From JAXGYX01 sp040772065 (GTDB lineage Bacteria > Bacillota > Clostridia > Saccharofermentanales > Fastidiosipilaceae), in the NCBI GenBank assembly GCA_040772065.1, contig JAXGYX010000001.1, positions 1,178,001 to 1,242,000 of the forward strand: 64,000 bases of DNA, given 5' to 3'. This document shows positions 61,046 through 64,000 of this stretch, in pieces. The position numbers and the translations under genes were made by a program. Numbering within the stretch: position 1 is the first letter of the stretch; each line of letters starts with the position of its first letter. Below the pieces are notes generated by a model, which worked only from the letters and a program-made list of their open reading frames with translations, was not told the DNA's origin and did no database searches.

Positions 61046-62384
61046 CGCCGACCCTCGCTTTCACAGCCTGCATCAGGTTTTCCTGGGTCAGGTCTTTTTT
61101 CGCCAAAGCCCGGATGACATCCCGGTCAATCGTGCCCTCGGCGATCAGTCGGAAGATGACCACCGTGTCCTTTTGTCCCTGCCGCCAGAGTCTGGCATTG
61201 GCCTGTTGATAAAGCTCCAAAGACCAGGGCAGGGAAAACCAGATCACGGTCGAACCGCCGTGCTGGAGGTTTAAGCCATGCCCCATCGAAGCGGGGTGGG
61301 CTGTCGCCACGGGAATCTCGCGGCGGTTCCAGGCCTGAAAGTCCTCCGGTCTTTTGATTTCCTGAGCTTCTTTGAAACGTTTTTGAATCCGCTCCTTGTC
61401 ATGGCGGTAGTTATAGTAAATAAGGACCGGCTTACCGTTGGCGGATTCAATCAAGTCCTCCAGCGCATCTAGCTTGGCTGAATGAAGCTCTGCCACCACT
61501 CTATTCTCGTCATAGACGGCACCCGATGCCATCTGAAGGAGTTTGTTGGTCAGCACGGCCGCATTGACCGCATCCACGGTCTTACCCTCAAGTTTTGCGA
61601 CCATTTCCCGCTCCAGCTCCTTGTATTTTTCTCTGGCTGCAGGAGGGAGTTTGACTGTGACATCCCGTTCCAAACGTTCGGGCATTTGAAGAAAGTCCTG
61701 ATTTTTCATGGAGACACAAAGGTCTGATAACCGGCTGTAGATCCACTTCTCCGCATTCGGTTTTGGCCGATAGGAATAAACGATCCAGCCGTTCATGAGG
61801 TCAGGCACAAAGTAATCCGCCCGATAGCTGCTGAGTGTCTTGCCGAGCCGTTTACCCTGATCCAAAAGATAAATCTCCGACCAGAGATCCATCAGGCCGT
61901 TTGTCGATGGCGTGCCTGTCAGCCCCACGACCCGGTCAATGCCGGGACGTTTTCTGCGAAGCGCCTTGAAGCGTTTGCTCGATGCGTTCTTAAAGCTCGA
62001 AAGCTCATCAATCACCAGCATGTCAAAATCCCACTCGCCAAGTTCAGCAAGCCAGGCGACATTCTCACGGTTAATGACATAGATATCGGCAGGTTTATTT
62101 AGAGCTTCAATCCTCTGTGCTTCCGTTCCAAGAACTTTAGAGATTCGAAGATACGTCAGGTGATTCCATTTTTCGAGTTCCTCCGTCCAGGTGTTTTCCG
62201 CAACTCGAAGCGGCGCGATAACCAGCACCTTGCTGATATCAAAGGAATCAAACATTAAATCCCAGATAGCGGATAAGGTAATCACGGTCTTGCCGAGCCC
62301 CGGCTCTAAAAAGAGACCGCAGGCTTTCTGCTCAATGATTTTCTGCTTGGCGTATTCCTGATAATCATGCGCCTTGTATTGCAT
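61032..62384 (-). CDS. Phage SNF2-family DEAD/DEAH helicase
   Basis: This 450-residue superfamily 2 translocase has motif I EPGLGKTV (27-34), motif II DELSSFKN, motif III GLTGTPSTNG, and motif VI QQANARLWRQGQK. The order and the short length fit SNF2-type helicases of phage replication modules. It probably remodels DNA during replication or recombination. It overlaps the nuclease gene upstream and the regulator downstream. Confidence 0.94.
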   Translation of the reverse strand: MQYKAHDYQEYAKQKIIEQKACGLFLEPGLGKTVITLSAIWDLMFDSFDISKVLVIAPLRVAENTWTEELEKWNHLTYLRISKVLGTEAQRIEALNKPADIYVINRENVAWLAELGEWDFDMLVIDELSSFKNASSKRFKALRRKRPGIDRVVGLTGTPSTNGLMDLWSEIYLLDQGKRLGKTLSSYRADYFVPDLMNGWIVYSYRPKPNAEKWIYSRLSDLCVSMKNQDFLQMPERLERDVTVKLPPAAREKYKELEREMVAKLEGKTVDAVNAAVLTNKLLQMASGAVYDENRVVAELHSAKLDALEDLIESANGKPVLIYYNYRHDKERIQKRFKEAQEIKRPEDFQAWNRREIPVATAHPASMGHGLNLQHGGSTVIWFSLPWSLELYQQANARLWRQGQKDTVVIFRLIAEGTIDRDVIRALAKKDLTQENLMQAVKARVGDGTC

Positions 62385-62646
62385 CTAATATCCCTCCGAT
62401 CGCCTCCGGGTCATCCAGGACGAAGACCTGAAAACCTAAGTCCCTTAATTGTTCATGTCGGTATAACTGTTGTGCCGTCGGTTCTTTGCCGGGGGCTTTG
62501 ACTTCGATGAAGCCTGCCTTGCTGCCCGGCAGAAGCACCACCCTGTCCGGCACGCCCGCCGTTCCGGGAGACGTGAACTTCCAGCAAAGCCCGCCCCGAC
62601 TCGAGGTTTCCCGCACTAATATCTGTTCAATAAACTTTTCTCTCAT
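62365..62646 (-). CDS. VRR-NUC domain nuclease
   Basis: This 93-residue stand-alone PD-(D/E)xK nuclease has catalytic elements GVPDRVVLLPGSKAGFIEVK: Asp in PDR, then Glu-x-Lys in EVK, followed by KEPTAQQLYRHEQL. VRR-NUC proteins cut branched DNA. In clostridial phages it regularly precedes the SNF2 helicase gene, as here, with a 20-base overlap, suggesting a joint repair or replication role. Confidence 0.93.
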   Translation of the reverse strand: MREKFIEQILVRETSSRGGLCWKFTSPGTAGVPDRVVLLPGSKAGFIEVKAPGKEPTAQQLYRHEQLRDLGFQVFVLDDPEAIGGILDAIQGA

Positions 62647-63179
62647 AGGCGTTTCCTCTCGAGAGGCGGATCTATGAGGTCAAAAGCGGCATAGGTGGCA
62701 GAAAGGAAGTTATCGATGGGTTTGCCTTTGTATTGCCAGACTGAGCTCTCGTCGCAGCGAACGTTATATCGACCGTTTCCGTTTCGATTGATGAAGACAG
62801 TCTCGCCCTTATATTTCAGATAATGGTTGCCGTTTCTGGCCGTTTTCCATTTGCGCCTTGGGAAATTACTCTTCCGCTTGGCACGATTTCGCACCAAACA
62901 CTCCCGATCTTTAGCGGCCAGAATGTCGCCTTCCATGACTCCGGCGCAGACACAGCCGACCTCGACGTAGTCAAAATAATCGGGATGTTCCATCACATGG
63001 ACGTACCTCACCTGTTTGCAGCCGCAAAGTTCGCACTCTGCAAAAACGATGGACTCATCGTCTTGATCTTCCGCAACATCGTAAACCCAGTTGCAAATCC
63101 AGCCGGAAAGCGGTGTACCCCAATCCCTTAATGTCTTGTAACAGCGGGCAATGTAGCCCGAACTCATTGTTTTATCCAT
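62643..63179 (-). CDS. Phage protein with Cys-rich putative zinc site
   Basis: This 178-residue protein contains CELCGCKQVRYVHVMEHPDY and EVGCVCAGVM, which could bind zinc, then a basic region KRKSNFPRRKWKTARNGNHY. It resembles small single-strand-DNA or nucleic-acid-handling phage proteins, but I do not recognise a family. The start follows GAGGAGAAGATTTGAA, and it overlaps the nuclease gene by four bases. Confidence 0.7.
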   Translation of the reverse strand: MDKTMSSGYIARCYKTLRDWGTPLSGWICNWVYDVAEDQDDESIVFAECELCGCKQVRYVHVMEHPDYFDYVEVGCVCAGVMEGDILAAKDRECLVRNRAKRKSNFPRRKWKTARNGNHYLKYKGETVFINRNGNGRYNVRCDESSVWQYKGKPIDNFLSATYAAFDLIDPPLERKRL

Positions 63180-63196
63180 TTCAAATCTTCTCCTCG

Positions 63197-63225
63197 AAAA
63201 TCACAGGTGACACAAAATCACAGGT
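63197..63225. repeat. Short direct repeat in the phage replication region
   Basis: AAAATCACAGGT occurs twice, 17 bases apart start to start (63197 and 63214), in the 157-base gap between the VapE-like and Cys-rich genes. It could be a protein-binding site. Nothing else is identified in the gap. Confidence 0.4.
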
Positions 63226-63336
63226 TTTTCCTATAATTACTTACGCGCGGGTGGGCACATGCTTTCCACTCTCACTCGTAGTGTTTTCTCTGAAATAATT
63301 AATAAGAGAACTTGTGTTGTGTCATGTACCTTGTGT

Positions 63337-64000
63337 CTACTTATCGGTTCGCACGTACAGGCGCTGACGGCCATAAATGGGGAGTTTCCGAATTTTATCG
63401 GTGCGCTCCCAGCCATCGACCTGGACCATCAGGGCGGCGATGGCATAGGAATCCACGGGCTTTAAGTCGGCAAGGTTTCTGCCGAAGCACTCACACCAGA
63501 TCTCGGCATTGCTGACCTCGGTGCGCCTTATGGAACCCTTGTCCGATGTAATATCGCCTTCGAGGTAATTGCGACGATCGTAGACATCCATATCCGCCCA
63601 GTTGTCCGGCAAGAACCGGGAAAGATACTCCTCAACCAGACCCTGACGCTCGTCCGCTTCCATTGCGCTCTTCTGGGCATCTTCCGCCGCCCGCAGAAGG
63701 TCGCCTTCGAGATAGAGCTTCTCGCCCTGTTCGTAGTAGTACTTGGCTTCCGCCCAGATCTGGTCTCGCTCCTCGGGCGTAATCGTCCAGTCCACGCGCT
63801 GCTCCGTCTGGTGGCATTTAATAATCCAGAATCGACGGTTGCCAGTGATGTCACGAAGATAGCCCCGCTCTCCATTGACCGTAGCGACGATGATGCACTG
63901 CCTGGGATGGCTTTCCACGACCTTGCCGTAGCTGGGTCGGTATTTATCGTCCGCTGTGGATAGAAAGGACTTGACCTTTTCGATGTCCGCTTTTTTCATT
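63337..64000 (-). CDS. VapE-family replication protein (N-terminal part beyond the window)
   Basis: This is the C-terminal 221 residues or so of a virulence-associated-protein-E-like ATPase. Features are SYGKVVESHPRQCIIVATVN and RDITGNRRFWIIKCHQT, the end of the superfamily-3-like helicase domain, then a helical C-terminus with a domain that may bind DNA (SNAEIWCECFGRNLADLKPV). In phages VapE works in replication, often with a primase domain. The P-loop lies outside the window. Confidence 0.88.
   Translation of the reverse strand, partial: MKKADIEKVKSFLSTADDKYRPSYGKVVESHPRQCIIVATVNGERGYLRDITGNRRFWIIKCHQTEQRVDWTITPEERDQIWAEAKYYYEQGEKLYLEGDLLRAAEDAQKSAMEADERQGLVEEYLSRFLPDNWADMDVYDRRNYLEGDITSDKGSIRRTEVSNAEIWCECFGRNLADLKPVDSYAIAALMVQVDGWERTDKIRKLPIYGRQRLYVRTDK

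Noticed and set aside
1..64000. tRNA, rRNA or integrase genes
   Set aside because: None was recognised on either strand by reading; the prophage integrase is presumed to lie outside the window.

Overview
The window looks like a chromosome segment of a low-to-mid GC Gram-positive bacterium, most likely a Clostridia-type member of the Bacillota. The grounds are strong GGAGG-type ribosome binding sites, frequent GTG/TTG starts, a lipoprotein-bound sugar ABC system driven by a YesMN-type two-component pair, a sortase-type surface protein, a PrsW-linked sigma-factor operon, and an HK97-type siphoprophage of the kind common in Clostridia. Nearly everything is on the minus strand, so gene order below reads from right to left within each operon.

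Region 1 (1-6.8 kb): one half of a heterodimeric ABC exporter (cut by the window edge) behind a MarR repressor; a zinc CDF exporter behind a zinc-sensing ArsR repressor; an AhpD-like protein; and an AT-rich GTPase, flanked by gene fragments. Region 2 (6.8-14.8 kb): a sugar ABC importer (binding lipoprotein, double ATPase, two permeases) preceded by its AraC-type response regulator and YesM-type kinase. Region 3 (15-18 kb): proB divergent from a LysR regulator, then a short-chain dehydrogenase.

Region 4 (18.2-35 kb) is a cell-surface island. It holds a 2056-residue vWA/Cna-B adhesin-like protein whose repeat block has an exact 561-bp period, a 1556-residue FG-GAP/collagen-like membrane-anchored protein, and a four-gene operon of overlapping genes: ECF-like sigma factor, small two-TM protein, multi-TM protein, PrsW-type protease. 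Relatives of the small two-TM protein occur twice more, once intact upstream of the adhesin and once broken directly upstream of the collagen-like gene. Both carry the same bipartite promoter-like motif, GGTGCGTA-N14-TGTACCT. I consider this the best candidate for an undescribed system: a membrane-proteolysis-controlled sigma factor with duplicated small membrane partners linked to surface proteins. Function is inferred, not shown.

Region 5 (about 35-64 kb) is most of a prophage. From right to left it carries a VapE-like replication protein (cut by the window end), a Cys-rich protein, a VRR-NUC nuclease, an SNF2 helicase, two sigma-like late regulators, a terminator, an HNH endonuclease, small terminase, a phage metK, a ParB-methyltransferase, small conserved genes, large terminase, portal (apparent CTG start), ClpP-type protease, capsid, connectors, tail tube, tail chaperone with a clear -1 frameshift site, tape measure, distal tail, LamG/tail endopeptidase-like protein, a GH18 tail protein, holin, amidase, and two AT-rich cargo genes at the left end. 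No integrase is seen; it is probably beyond 64000. A plus-strand AT-rich gene with a HEPN-like motif interrupts the phage packaging region.
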